Shown here: piece after piece, positions 28,253 to 38,291 of the stretch
How the letters are laid out: each line of letters opens with the position of its first letter
Position numbering within the stretch: position 1 is the first letter of the stretch
The notes under the pieces: model-generated
What the model was told of the DNA's origin: nothing
What the model saw: the letters and a program-made list of their open reading frames with translations, nothing else
Databases searched by the model: none
Made by a program: the position numbers and the translations under genes
Origin: Prevotella sp.
Lineage (GTDB): Bacteria; Bacteroidota; Bacteroidia; Bacteroidales; Bacteroidaceae
Assembly: GCA_016285075.1 (NCBI GenBank)
Contig: JAEEQB010000012.1
Span: 27,667-91,666 of the forward strand
DNA: 64,000 bases
Reading direction: 5' to 3'

Positions 28253-29785
28253 ATGGGAAATGAGAAGCACCTTCATCCCCTCATGCTTGCAGGGACGGGC
28301 AGCGATGTAGGCAAAAGCATCGTGGCTACAGCCTTTTGTCGCATCTTCCTGCAAGACGGTTATCATCCTGCTCCTTTCAAGGCCCAGAACATGGCACTCA
28401 ACTCGTTTGCTACGCCCGAGGGACTGGAGATTGGTCGTGCTCAGGCGGTACAGGCCGAGGCTGCAGGCATCCCCTGCCATACGGACATGAATCCCTTGCT
28501 GCTGAAACCTCAGAGCGACCATACCAGTCAGGTGGTGCTTAACGGTAAACCTATTGGCAGTAAGAATGCCTATGATTACTGGAGAAGAGGGGAGGGTAGA
28601 GACGATAACGGCACAACAATAGATTTCCGTAAGGAGGTGTGTGCTGCCTTTGACCGTTTGGCCTGCCGATACAATCCCATCGTGATGGAAGGGGCTGGCA
28701 GTATTTTAGAAATCAATCTGCGCGACACCGACTTGGTGAATCTTCCCATGGCCCGTCATGCGGGAGCTGACGTGATACTTGTCGGCGACATAGACCGTGG
28801 AGGTGTCTTTGCATCAGTCTATGGTAGTATTGCCTTGCAGACAAAACAGGACCAGCAGCTCATCAAAGGTATTATCATCAACAAGTTCCGTGGAGACATG
28901 CGTCTCTTCGATTCAGGGCGCCGTATGCTGGAGGAAATATGCGGTGTTCCTGTATTGGGTGTGATACCCTATTATAAGAACATACATATCGAGGAGGAAG
29001 ACAGTGTGGCATTAGCCCAGAAATCGATGGCGCTGGAACAGGGAAAGGTGAATGTGGCTGTCATCATGTTGCAGCATCTGTCGAACTATACTGATTTTGA
29101 CGCCCTGGAACAGGATTCGCGCATCCATCTTTTCTATACCAATAATGTCAGCGACATTCAGAAAGCTGATATCATCATCCTTCCTGGGACAAAATCCACC
29201 CTGCACGATCTATACGAACTGCGCCGCAATGGCTGTGCACAGGCAATTGCCAGTGCTGCACGTGGAGGAACGACTGTACTGGGCATCTGTGGCGGTTACC
29301 AGATGATGGGTGTGGAAGTGTGTGACCCTGACCATGTGGAAGGTGACATCAGCCGTCTCCCCGGACTGGGGCTGCTTCCTGTTACAACTACATTGAGTGG
29401 TGAGAAGGTGACCCGTCAGGTTTCCTGTTCACTTGCAACAAGTCTACAGAACCTGTCCTCCCTTCATGGCTATGAAATCCATATGGGCAAGACCTTGCCT
29501 TTCGGTGATGCAAAAGCCTCTCCACTACTTCTACTGGAAGACGGAAACGAGGACGGCTACATGGTCAGTCCTCACTGCATGGGTACTTATGTCCATGGCA
29601 TTCTCGACAATCAGTCCTTTGTCGATTTCATATTGGAGCCTTTTAAGGAAAAATTCAATACCCAAGAAAAAACGTTTGACTACCAAGCGTTTAAGGAAAG
29701 ACAGTACGATTTGTTAGCAGAACATGTTCGACGCCATGTGGATATGGAACGCATCTACCGCATTCTTCGCGGAGAAGACTGTTGA
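28253..29785 (+). CDS. cbiP: Cobyric acid synthase
   Basis: GTGSDVGKSIVATAFCRI, FKAQNMALNSF, GICGGYQMMG. Confidence 0.96.
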   Translation: MGNEKHLHPLMLAGTGSDVGKSIVATAFCRIFLQDGYHPAPFKAQNMALNSFATPEGLEIGRAQAVQAEAAGIPCHTDMNPLLLKPQSDHTSQVVLNGKPIGSKNAYDYWRRGEGRDDNGTTIDFRKEVCAAFDRLACRYNPIVMEGAGSILEINLRDTDLVNLPMARHAGADVILVGDIDRGGVFASVYGSIALQTKQDQQLIKGIIINKFRGDMRLFDSGRRMLEEICGVPVLGVIPYYKNIHIEEEDSVALAQKSMALEQGKVNVAVIMLQHLSNYTDFDALEQDSRIHLFYTNNVSDIQKADIIILPGTKSTLHDLYELRRNGCAQAIASAARGGTTVLGICGGYQMMGVEVCDPDHVEGDISRLPGLGLLPVTTTLSGEKVTRQVSCSLATSLQNLSSLHGYEIHMGKTLPFGDAKASPLLLLEDGNEDGYMVSPHCMGTYVHGILDNQSFVDFILEPFKEKFNTQEKTFDYQAFKERQYDLLAEHVRRHVDMERIYRILRGEDC

Positions 29786-29809
29786 CAACGAATAACCATC
29801 ACTTGTTCT

Positions 29810-30778
29810 ATGGGTAGTGTGTTCTCATTGATTTCTGGATGGATACTTGACCTCCTCTTTGGCGACCCGGTACGTTTGCCCCATCCCGTAGTTTGGTTTG
29901 GCAAAGCGATCTCTCTTTCCGAGCATCGGCTGAACAAGGGAGGCTGTCGCAAGCTGAAGGGGGCAATGATGGCTATTATGTTTATAGCTGCTGTCTTCGC
30001 ACTCACTTGGCTACTACGATACGGCATCATATACGTACAGCATACTATTACAGACCTTTTCTGCCCTGCATGGGTTGGATTCTGCCCGTTGCTTGTTTTG
30101 TTTGATGCTATCATTGTCTTCTACTGTCTGGCAGGCACCACCTTGATCCGAGAGGTACGTCAGGTGTTTCTAGCCGTGGACCGCTCTTTGGAAGAAGGAC
30201 GCCAACAGGTGGCCCGTATTGTTGGTCGAGACACATCAGAACTGTCGGCACAGGAAGTGCGTACCGCAGCCCTTGAGACACTGGCCGAGAATCTGAGTGA
30301 CGGTGTCATTGCACCGCTCTTCTGGTTTGCTTTGTTAGGTACGCCGGGTATGATGGCCTACAAGATGGTGAATACGCTCGACTCCATGATAGGCTACCGT
30401 ACTGACAGGTTCCGTGACTACGGCTGTTGGGCAGCCCATATTGATGACTTGGCAAACTATCTGCCAGCGCGGCTGACTGCCCTGCTGATGATTCTCCAGC
30501 AACCATCGTCCTTCATCCGTCATCTCCGTTTCGTACTCCGTTACGGACGTCAGCACGCCAGTCCCAACAGCGGCTATCCCGAGGCAGCATTGGCAGGAAT
30601 CCTCGATTGCCGTTTCGGCGGACCACACCACTATTTCGGCCAGCTTTTCCCCAAGCCCTACATCGGCAGCAACGACCGTCAGCTCTCTACCCAGGACATG
30701 AAAACAGCCATCAGTGTGAATAGATTTGCAGAGATTGTGATGGTTATTCTCACCGCTCTTACCGTTTTTATTTGTTAA
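29810..30778 (+). CDS. cbiB: Adenosylcobinamide-phosphate synthase
   Basis: LLFGDPVRLPHPVVWFGKAI and VNTLDSMIGYRTDRFRDYG. Confidence 0.95.
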   Translation: MGSVFSLISGWILDLLFGDPVRLPHPVVWFGKAISLSEHRLNKGGCRKLKGAMMAIMFIAAVFALTWLLRYGIIYVQHTITDLFCPAWVGFCPLLVLFDAIIVFYCLAGTTLIREVRQVFLAVDRSLEEGRQQVARIVGRDTSELSAQEVRTAALETLAENLSDGVIAPLFWFALLGTPGMMAYKMVNTLDSMIGYRTDRFRDYGCWAAHIDDLANYLPARLTALLMILQQPSSFIRHLRFVLRYGRQHASPNSGYPEAALAGILDCRFGGPHHYFGQLFPKPYIGSNDRQLSTQDMKTAISVNRFAEIVMVILTALTVFIC

Positions 30779-30885
30779 ATATCCTTATTTGTTTTGCTGA
30801 CTGCCAAAAAAACCGTACCTTTGGGCATCAAAATCTAAAACAAATAAAGTAATTATAGATAAGAAAACCTTATAACTGAGGAACT

Positions 30886-32835
30886 ATGAGTTATTTACGA
30901 TTTGAAAAAGCCGTGATGACCAACCTTGAGGAAAGTCTCCGTCGTGAATTTCTCCGCACCAATCGTTCTGGCGCGTACAGCTCTTCTACGCTCGTAGATT
31001 GCAATACACGCAAGTACCATGGCCTGCTGGTGGTTCCTGTGCCTGAGCTTGACGACGAGAACCATGTTCTCCTGTCATCACTCGACTGCACAGTACTACA
31101 GCACGGGGCGGAATTCAACCTCGGTCTCCACAAGTATCAGGGCAACAACTTCAGTCCCAAGGGACACAAGTACATCCGTGAGTTTGACGCTACCCGTGTA
31201 CCGACAACTACGTATCGCGTGGGTGGCGTTGTGTTGAAAAAGGAAGTGATTTTCCAGCATTACGAGGACCGTATCCTCATTCGGTATACGCTGGAGGATG
31301 CACACTCTGCTACTACATTGCGCTTCCGTCCGTTCCTGGCATTCCGTTCCGTGCGTGCCTTCACTCATGAGAACATGACGGCAAGCCGTGAGTACAGCCA
31401 GGTGGACCATGGCATCAAGACCTGTATGTATGCAGGATATCCTGACCTCTACATGCAGTTCTCCAAGAAGAACGAGTTCATCTTCCATCCCGACTGGTAT
31501 CGTGGCATTGAATATCCCAAGGAGCAGGAGCGTGGCTATGCCTCCAACGAGGATTTGTATGTGCCTGGCTATTTTGAGATGCCTATCAAGAAGGGCGAGA
31601 GCATTATCTTCTCTGCATCTACATCGCAGATCAAGGCTACTACGCTGAAGAGCCTGTTCGATGAGGAAGTGAACGAACGCGTACCACGCGACAATTTCTA
31701 CCATTGTCTGGTCACTGCTGCCCATCAGTTCCACAACCGTAAGGACAACGACGACCGCTACCTGCTGGCGGGTTATCCGTGGTTCAAGGCACGTGCCCGT
31801 GACACGTTTATAGCACTGCCCGGACTGACGTTGGCCATTGGCGAGCAGGACTACTTCGAACTGGTGATGAAAACCGCCGAGAGAGGCCTTCGTGAGTTTA
31901 TGAAGGGTATGCCCCTGTCGGTGAAGATTTACGAGATTGAACAGCCCGATGTACCCTTGTGGGCCGTGTGGGCCATTCAGCAGTATTGCAAGGATGCCGG
32001 CAAGGACAAATGCTACGAGATGTACGGCAAACTGTTGAACGACATCGTCGACTATATCATTGCCGGAGGTCATCCCAACCTGCGTCTTGACGAGAACGGG
32101 CTGCTCTATTCTAATGGACGTGACCGTGCTGTGACATGGATGAACTCAACAGCTAACGGACGTCCAGTAGTGCCTCGCTCCGGCTATATTGTCGAGTTCA
32201 ATGCCCTGTGGTACAACGCACTGAAGTTCTGTGCAGCTATGGCTGCCGATCAGGGTGACCAGAAGAGACAGGAGGATTTAGAACAGCGTGCTGCTCTTTG
32301 CAAGAATTCATTTGTCGAGACTTTCGTGAACGAATACGGATATCTGCTTGACTATGTGGATGGTACCAATATGGATTGGAGCGTTCGTCCAAACATGATT
32401 TTTGCTGTGGCACTCGACTACTCACCCTTGTCCCAGCAGCAGATGAAGAGCGTAGTTGATATATGTACGCGCGAGCTGCTCACCCCGAAGGGACTGCGTT
32501 CTCTCTCGCCGAAGAGCGGTGGCTACAATCCTATGTATGTAGGTCCGCAGACGCAGCGTGACTATGCTTATCATCAGGGTACTGCATGGCCGTGGCTGGG
32601 AGGATTCTATATGGAAGCCTGCCTGAAACTCTATAAGCGCTCGCGCCTCTCGTTCATCGAGCGTCAGCTCGTGGGCTACGAGGACGAGATTGACTATCAT
32701 GCCATTGGTACTATCTCGGAGCTGTTCGACGGCAACCCGCCCTTCCACGGACGTGGTGCCATGTCGTTTGCTATGAACGTGGCCGAGATTCTGCGCACGC
32801 TGAAGCTCATGGACAAGTATTCGTATCAAAAATAA
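30886..32835 (+). CDS. Glycogen debranching enzyme (amylo-alpha-1,6-glucosidase)
   Basis: N-terminal LRREFLRTNRSGAYSSSTLVDCNTRKYHGLLV; GH133-type C-terminal region. Confidence 0.92.
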   Translation: MSYLRFEKAVMTNLEESLRREFLRTNRSGAYSSSTLVDCNTRKYHGLLVVPVPELDDENHVLLSSLDCTVLQHGAEFNLGLHKYQGNNFSPKGHKYIREFDATRVPTTTYRVGGVVLKKEVIFQHYEDRILIRYTLEDAHSATTLRFRPFLAFRSVRAFTHENMTASREYSQVDHGIKTCMYAGYPDLYMQFSKKNEFIFHPDWYRGIEYPKEQERGYASNEDLYVPGYFEMPIKKGESIIFSASTSQIKATTLKSLFDEEVNERVPRDNFYHCLVTAAHQFHNRKDNDDRYLLAGYPWFKARARDTFIALPGLTLAIGEQDYFELVMKTAERGLREFMKGMPLSVKIYEIEQPDVPLWAVWAIQQYCKDAGKDKCYEMYGKLLNDIVDYIIAGGHPNLRLDENGLLYSNGRDRAVTWMNSTANGRPVVPRSGYIVEFNALWYNALKFCAAMAADQGDQKRQEDLEQRAALCKNSFVETFVNEYGYLLDYVDGTNMDWSVRPNMIFAVALDYSPLSQQQMKSVVDICTRELLTPKGLRSLSPKSGGYNPMYVGPQTQRDYAYHQGTAWPWLGGFYMEACLKLYKRSRLSFIERQLVGYEDEIDYHAIGTISELFDGNPPFHGRGAMSFAMNVAEILRTLKLMDKYSYQK

Positions 32836-32847
32836 GGAGGGACGACT

Positions 32848-34119
32848 ATGAAAGTATTAATGTTTGGATGGGAGTATCCTCCTCACGTATTTGGTGGACT
32901 CGCTACTGCTAACTATGGAATATCCGAGGGCCTGAAGGCCCAGGGTGATATCGAGACCGTGCTCTGCCTGCCTCACCCCTTTGGCGACGAGAGTCAGCAT
33001 GCATGCCGCATCGTGGCTATGAATGCAGTGCCTATTGCCTGGCGCGATGTTGACTATGACTATGTCAAGAACCGCGTGGGCAACATCATGGACCCTGACT
33101 ACTATTTCAAGCTCCGTGAGCATATCTATGCCGATTTCAATTACATGAACGTCAATGACCTGGGCGCCATGGAGTTTGCCGGTGGCTATCCTGGCAATCT
33201 GCATGAGGAGATTAACAACTACTCCATCATTGCCGGACAGGTGGCACGTGCCGAGGAGTTCGACATTATCCACGCTCACGACTGGCTCACCTTCCCTGCA
33301 GGCATCCATGCCAAGCAGGTATCGGGCAAGCCCCTGTGCATCCATGTCCATGCTACCGACTTCGACCGTTCGCGTGGCAAGGTGAACCCCACAGTCTATT
33401 CCATCGAGAAAAATGGTATGGACTGGGCCGACTGCATCATGTGTGTGTCCGAACTTACCCGTCAGACCGTCATCAACCAGTATCATCAGGACCCGCGCAA
33501 GTGCTTCACCGTTCACAACGCCGTTTATCCGTTGCCGCAGGAGTATCAGGACATTCCGCGTCCCGACCACACCGGCAAGGAGAAGGTGGTGACCTTCCTC
33601 GGACGTATCACCATGCAGAAAGGTCCCGAGTACTTCGTCGAAGCTGCCAATATGGTGCTCCATCGCACCCGCAATGTACGTTTCTGTATGGCTGGTTCGG
33701 GCGACATGATGGATGCCATGATCTACCTGGCTGCCGAGCGCGGCATTGCCGACCGTTTCCATTTCCCCGGATTCATGCGCGGCAAGCAGGTCTATGAGTG
33801 CCTGAAGGACAGCGATGTCTATGTAATGCCCTCTGTGTCAGAACCCTTCGGCATTTCGCCCCTGGAGGCTATGCAGTGCGGCACGCCTTCCATCATCTCC
33901 AAGCAGTCGGGCTGTGCCGAGATCCTTGACAACTGCATCAAGGTAGACTACTGGGACATCCACGCACTGGCTGACGCCATCTACTCCATCTGCCACAACG
34001 AGTCGCTCTTCCAGTATCTCAAGGAAGAGGGCAAGCGCGAGGTAGACCAGATTACCTGGGAGAAGGTAGGCACATGGATTCGCACCCTCTATCGCCGTAC
34101 ATTAGGCTGGGAAGAATAA
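32848..34119 (+). CDS. GT4-family glycosyltransferase (glycogen synthase-like)
   Basis: GWEYPPHVFGGLATANYGI; C-terminal SEPFGISPLEAMQCGTPSI. Confidence 0.92.
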   Translation: MKVLMFGWEYPPHVFGGLATANYGISEGLKAQGDIETVLCLPHPFGDESQHACRIVAMNAVPIAWRDVDYDYVKNRVGNIMDPDYYFKLREHIYADFNYMNVNDLGAMEFAGGYPGNLHEEINNYSIIAGQVARAEEFDIIHAHDWLTFPAGIHAKQVSGKPLCIHVHATDFDRSRGKVNPTVYSIEKNGMDWADCIMCVSELTRQTVINQYHQDPRKCFTVHNAVYPLPQEYQDIPRPDHTGKEKVVTFLGRITMQKGPEYFVEAANMVLHRTRNVRFCMAGSGDMMDAMIYLAAERGIADRFHFPGFMRGKQVYECLKDSDVYVMPSVSEPFGISPLEAMQCGTPSIISKQSGCAEILDNCIKVDYWDIHALADAIYSICHNESLFQYLKEEGKREVDQITWEKVGTWIRTLYRRTLGWEE

Positions 34120-34157
34120 TCAAGGTAAAATAGTAATAAGGTAAAAAAGTAAAAGAT

Positions 34158-35549
34158 ATGAAAACGATTTGTTTATATTTCGAGATACATCAGATTATCC
34201 ATCTGAGGCGCTACCGTTTCTTCGATATCGGTACCGACCATTACTACTACGATGACTATGAGAACGAGCGTAGCATCACGGACATTGCAGAGCGCAGCTA
34301 TATGCCTGCCCTGAACACCCTGCAACAGATGATTGAGGAGAACGGCAAGTACTTCAAGGTGGCCTTCTCGCTCTCGGGTACCGGCATCGAGCAGTTGGAG
34401 TATCATGCTCCACAGGTCATTGCCAAGCTCCAGCAACTGGCACAGACGGGATGCGTGGAGTTCCTGGCAGAGCCTTACAGCCACGGACTCTCGTCGTTGG
34501 CCAATGAAGAGACCTTTGCCCTCGACGTGAAGAAGCAGTGCCAGAAGATAGAAGAGCTCTTTGGACAGAAGCCTACCGTTGCCCGTAACTCCTCGCTGAT
34601 TTACAGCGATGATATCGGCTCGCAGATTGCTGCCATGGGCTTCAAGGGCATGCTCACCGAGGGTGCTAAGCACGTGCTGGGATGGAAGTCTCCCCACTAT
34701 GTCTACAACTGTAACATCGCTCCCAACCTCAAGCTGCTGTTGAGAGATGTCGAGCTCTCAGACGATATCTCACTGCGCTTCAACAACTCTGAGTGGGACG
34801 GCTATCCCCTGTTTGCCGATTCATACATCGACCGCATTTCACGTTTCCCCGAGGAAGAAAAGATTATCAATATCTTCATGGAACTCAGTGCATTGGGCAT
34901 TGCACAGCCCCTCAGCTCCAATATCCTCGACTTCATCCATGCACTACCTGCCTGTGCCAAGGAGAAGGGTATCGACTTCGCCACACCTACGGAAATCTGC
35001 ATGAAGACCAAGAGCGTGGGAGCTATCGATGTGCCTGACACCCTTTCGTGGGTCGACGAGGAACGCGACTGCTCTTGTTGGCTAGGTAATGCCATGCAGC
35101 GCGAGGCCTTCCAGAAACTCTACAGCGTGGCTGACCGTCTGCGCATTGCCAACGACCCGCGCATCAATCAGGACTGGGATTACCTGCAGGCTTCCAACAA
35201 CTTCCGTTTCATGACCACTAAGCCCTCTAACGTCGGGCTCGATCGTGGCATCTACACCGGACCGTTCGATGCCTTCACCAACTACATGAACATCCTCGCC
35301 GACTTCATCAACAGGGTCAACGAGCTCTATCCGCTCGACATCGACAACGACGAGCTCGAGGGACTGCTCACCACTATCAAGAACCAGGGTGATGAGATCG
35401 AGATGAAGGACAAGGAGATTACCCGTCTGAAGGCAAAGCTCGAGAAGCTGGAGACAGCCAAGCCCGCCAAGGCTGCAGCTGCCAAGAAGGCTCCTGCCAA
35501 GAAAGCCGCCCCGAAGAAGGCTGCCAAGAAGGCCGATAAGGAAGCTTAA
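34158..35549 (+). CDS. GH57 family glycoside hydrolase with Lys/Ala/Pro-rich C-terminal tail
   Basis: ICLYFEIHQIIHLRRYRFFDIG; tail AKPAKAAAAKKAPAKKAAPKKAAKKADKEA. Confidence 0.88.
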   Translation: MKTICLYFEIHQIIHLRRYRFFDIGTDHYYYDDYENERSITDIAERSYMPALNTLQQMIEENGKYFKVAFSLSGTGIEQLEYHAPQVIAKLQQLAQTGCVEFLAEPYSHGLSSLANEETFALDVKKQCQKIEELFGQKPTVARNSSLIYSDDIGSQIAAMGFKGMLTEGAKHVLGWKSPHYVYNCNIAPNLKLLLRDVELSDDISLRFNNSEWDGYPLFADSYIDRISRFPEEEKIINIFMELSALGIAQPLSSNILDFIHALPACAKEKGIDFATPTEICMKTKSVGAIDVPDTLSWVDEERDCSCWLGNAMQREAFQKLYSVADRLRIANDPRINQDWDYLQASNNFRFMTTKPSNVGLDRGIYTGPFDAFTNYMNILADFINRVNELYPLDIDNDELEGLLTTIKNQGDEIEMKDKEITRLKAKLEKLETAKPAKAAAAKKAPAKKAAPKKAAKKADKEA

Positions 35550-35569
35550 GTTATTGTTCTTTCTATGCG

Positions 35570-37426
35570 TCAGGCATAGATATTCCCATCGTCATCGATG
35601 AGTAGCACTGTCAGTCCCCCATTCACAATAAGGGGCTGACAGTGTTTTTTACAGTGTCCTATCACCACCCTGGCAAAGTCCTGCAGCTTCTCTGCAGGAA
35701 TGGCTTTCCACAGTTCACGTGCCAGGGGTAGCCCGCTGTTCGCCACGTCCAGTTCACAGTGGGCTTCATCTATCATCTGCTGAATGAATCCCTTGTCCAT
35801 GGTAGCCCTGCGGCTGTGAGTGTCTAGGTGTCCTGCTGCCAGTTTCACTGCCTTGCCCAGCATCACGCCCAATGTCACGTGTTCAAACCCCAGTTCACTC
35901 GCCATCTTCAGCGTCTCGCCTATATAGTTGCCGTATTCCACAAATGCCTGGCGAGGCAGGGCAGGGTAGAGCGTCTTCACAAAACGCTCGCTCTTGGCAC
36001 CGCTGTTGATGACCACACGGTCAGTACCGCTGGCCTTTGCCACGTTCATACATTTGCGGATGCTTTCGATAAAGGCTTCTTCCGAGAAAGGTTTCACGAT
36101 GCCTGACACGCCGATGATGCTGATGCCACCCTCAATGCCCAGGCGTGGATTGAATGTCCTGCGGGCTATCTCTGCCCCGTTGGGTACCGATATGGTGACA
36201 GCAAGCCTGCAACCCTCCTCCCCACATGGCAGCCAGCTTTTAAGGGTAGGGCACGAAGCTATGAGCGATGAATATGACGTTAGCAGAAGGCATAGGTTCC
36301 GGTGAATCATCTCGCGTGGTGACTTGTTTATGGCAGGAGAGCCTGGTGGAAAGTCAAAGCCCGGCAGCGTGATGGTGCCTACACCTTCGCCACCCAGTAT
36401 CTGAAACGAATCAGCCGTCTCTACACTTGCCCTCACCTCAATACCATTCGTCACGTCGGGGTCGTCGCCGGCATCTTTGCGGCAAGCAGCATAGCCCTCG
36501 CCGTAGCTCACTGGTACGTCAATGGTCTCACCATTGGGCAGCATGACTGGAACGGTAGGTGGAAGGATGATGGTTGATGAAGGCATGGTGTCGAATGATG
36601 AAACAGGCATGAAGTGTTTGGCCTCATGCTTCATCAGTTGCAGCGCAGCTGCCATCGCGGCAGCAGTGGCACAGGTGCCTGTGGTCAGTCCGCTGTGTAG
36701 GGTATAGAACTCTGGCAGGAGCTTCTCCACCGCTCTCCTCAATCCGTGGGGACCGTTCACCCTCATTGTCGTCTCAGGCAGCTGCGGGCGTTTTATCACT
36801 ATCACCCTCATGCCCTTACTCTGTGCAGCAGACACCTTATCGGCAAAACCTCCCGACAGTCCGCTCTCCTTCAGCAGAATGGCATCGGCATTCACCTCTA
36901 TCTGTCCACTGTCCTTATAGTAGCACAACTGTTCGCTTGCTGCTCCCTGTCTCAAGGCCAAAGATATCGACGAATCCCTGTTGAGTATACGGTAATAAAC
37001 CCTGATGCCTTCATCCTCTAAAGGTTTCAGCCGGGCAATACTCTGCACACCCGTCGTGGCCAGCAGACTGTGAATGTCACGGGGAATCTCCTCGTAGTCG
37101 TCAATCCAGATAAAGTCGGGGTTACGTGGCGGATAGATACGTTCATAGCGCACCACGTCAATCCCTGCCATATCTGCCGTGCGGGCAATTGTCTGGTGGA
37201 GCTGCCGTGCGAAGGGATGGGCAGCATCAACGATGAGCCGTATGTCGTGCTCCTGGCAGAAGACCAACATTGCTTCTTCATCCATGGCACCATCAACACA
37301 CTGTCCATAGTGCAGCGTCAGTTCCTGCTCACCCATCTTTGTGCTGTAGAAAAAGCCCTTTCCTGCCTCCTCCAGCACCTCGGCAGCCTTGCGACCCTCT
37401 GTGGTTCCTCCAAAGACCAGTATCAT
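35570..37426 (-). CDS. CobK/CbiJ (precorrin-6A reductase) - CbiD (cobalt-precorrin-5B methyltransferase) fusion
   Basis: N-term MILVFGGTTEGRKAAEVL, DAAHPFA; C-term SGLTTGTCATAAAMAA, NPRLGIEGGISIIGVSG. Confidence 0.93.
   Translation of the reverse strand: MILVFGGTTEGRKAAEVLEEAGKGFFYSTKMGEQELTLHYGQCVDGAMDEEAMLVFCQEHDIRLIVDAAHPFARQLHQTIARTADMAGIDVVRYERIYPPRNPDFIWIDDYEEIPRDIHSLLATTGVQSIARLKPLEDEGIRVYYRILNRDSSISLALRQGAASEQLCYYKDSGQIEVNADAILLKESGLSGGFADKVSAAQSKGMRVIVIKRPQLPETTMRVNGPHGLRRAVEKLLPEFYTLHSGLTTGTCATAAAMAAALQLMKHEAKHFMPVSSFDTMPSSTIILPPTVPVMLPNGETIDVPVSYGEGYAACRKDAGDDPDVTNGIEVRASVETADSFQILGGEGVGTITLPGFDFPPGSPAINKSPREMIHRNLCLLLTSYSSLIASCPTLKSWLPCGEEGCRLAVTISVPNGAEIARRTFNPRLGIEGGISIIGVSGIVKPFSEEAFIESIRKCMNVAKASGTDRVVINSGAKSERFVKTLYPALPRQAFVEYGNYIGETLKMASELGFEHVTLGVMLGKAVKLAAGHLDTHSRRATMDKGFIQQMIDEAHCELDVANSGLPLARELWKAIPAEKLQDFARVVIGHCKKHCQPLIVNGGLTVLLIDDDGNIYA
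35606..35650 (+). terminator. Intrinsic terminator for the + strand genes, inside the 3' coding end of the convergent cobK-cbiD gene
   Basis: CACTGTCAGTCCCC ... GGGGCTGACAGTG followed by TTTTTT. Confidence 0.75.
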
Positions 37427-37716
37427 TTCTTCCTCAGTTCCCAGTCCACATCGAAGTCACTGCCGGAGTCGTCCACCGTTAGGTCGTATTCAACGTCCTT
37501 GCCATTCAGCTTGCCGGTAAGCACACCTTTGTAGTTCTTCCCCTCGCTTTTCTCGAGTTTCAGGTCTGTCACCTCCAAGCGGTTCCCCTGCTGTTGTTCA
37601 TACTCCACGATGCCCTGCGTCACCTTGTCCGTCAGTTTCTCTTCCGACACCACGCATCCGTTCAGCAACACCAGTGCCGAACATGCCAAAACCATTGAAA
37701 TCAATACCTTTTTCAT
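37423..37716 (-). CDS. Small lipoprotein
   Basis: MKKVLISMVLACSALVLLNGCVV lipobox; overlaps the start of the cobK-cbiD fusion. Confidence 0.75.
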   Translation of the reverse strand: MKKVLISMVLACSALVLLNGCVVSEEKLTDKVTQGIVEYEQQQGNRLEVTDLKLEKSEGKNYKGVLTGKLNGKDVEYDLTVDDSGSDFDVDWELRKK

Positions 37717-37750
37717 TGTCATATACCGTTTAATGCCACAAAGTTAACAA

Positions 37751-37939
37751 TTATTTCTCAAACGGCAAAGGGATTACCCGATAATTCTGCTTTTCCACTT
37801 CTCCTGTACCCCTCCAGTTCATGTAGTATCGGATTTCTTGCGTTTCGGGTTCATCGGAAACTATGTGAAAGATGGTCGGATAATTGTCATCAGATGAGAA
37901 AAACATGCCCAATTCGTTCACGACGGAAATCTGTATCAT
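37751..37939 (-). CDS. Hypothetical protein
   Basis: 62 aa ORF only. Confidence 0.3.
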   Translation of the reverse strand: MIQISVVNELGMFFSSDDNYPTIFHIVSDEPETQEIRYYMNWRGTGEVEKQNYRVIPLPFEK

Positions 37940-38291
37940 GTTTGACGGATTTCCGCCGCTTCCTTTTCAATCATATTTCTTACCTTTGTACCCGACAAAC
38001 TACAATAATATATCATTTTTTGGGTTATAAGGCATAAGTCGTTAGTACAATTAGTTAGAGTTAGTTGATAATTTGTCGTAGATAGCTGTTGGTTTGACAG
38101 AGGTAATAAAGATTTTTTCAGGATGATATAATAGAATGGACCAGATCAGAAAATAAATCAAATGAAGGAAGCAGAATTATTCAAACAGAACGATGTTAAC
38201 CCAGTGTGGCCTTTAATTCCCCAAAAAGTAGTAACTTTGCAGCAACATTGCAACATAAAACCGAATCAAGAAAAATAAGAGATAAAACAGC

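Noticed and set aside
26284-30778. New cofactor pathway led by the cytidylate kinase-like gene
   Set aside because: cbiA, cbiP and cbiB are ordinary late cobalamin genes; the kinase-like gene is probably just operon-linked.
31096-32073. 325-aa ORF antisense to the debranching enzyme, and similar long antisense ORFs (32857-33762, 44511-45566, 48547-49509)
   Set aside because: Each lies opposite a clearly recognisable protein, with no signal or domain features of its own.
35570-37426. CobK-CbiD fusion as a novel enzyme
   Set aside because: Both halves are recognisable cobalamin enzymes, and I believe this fusion is already known in Bacteroidetes.
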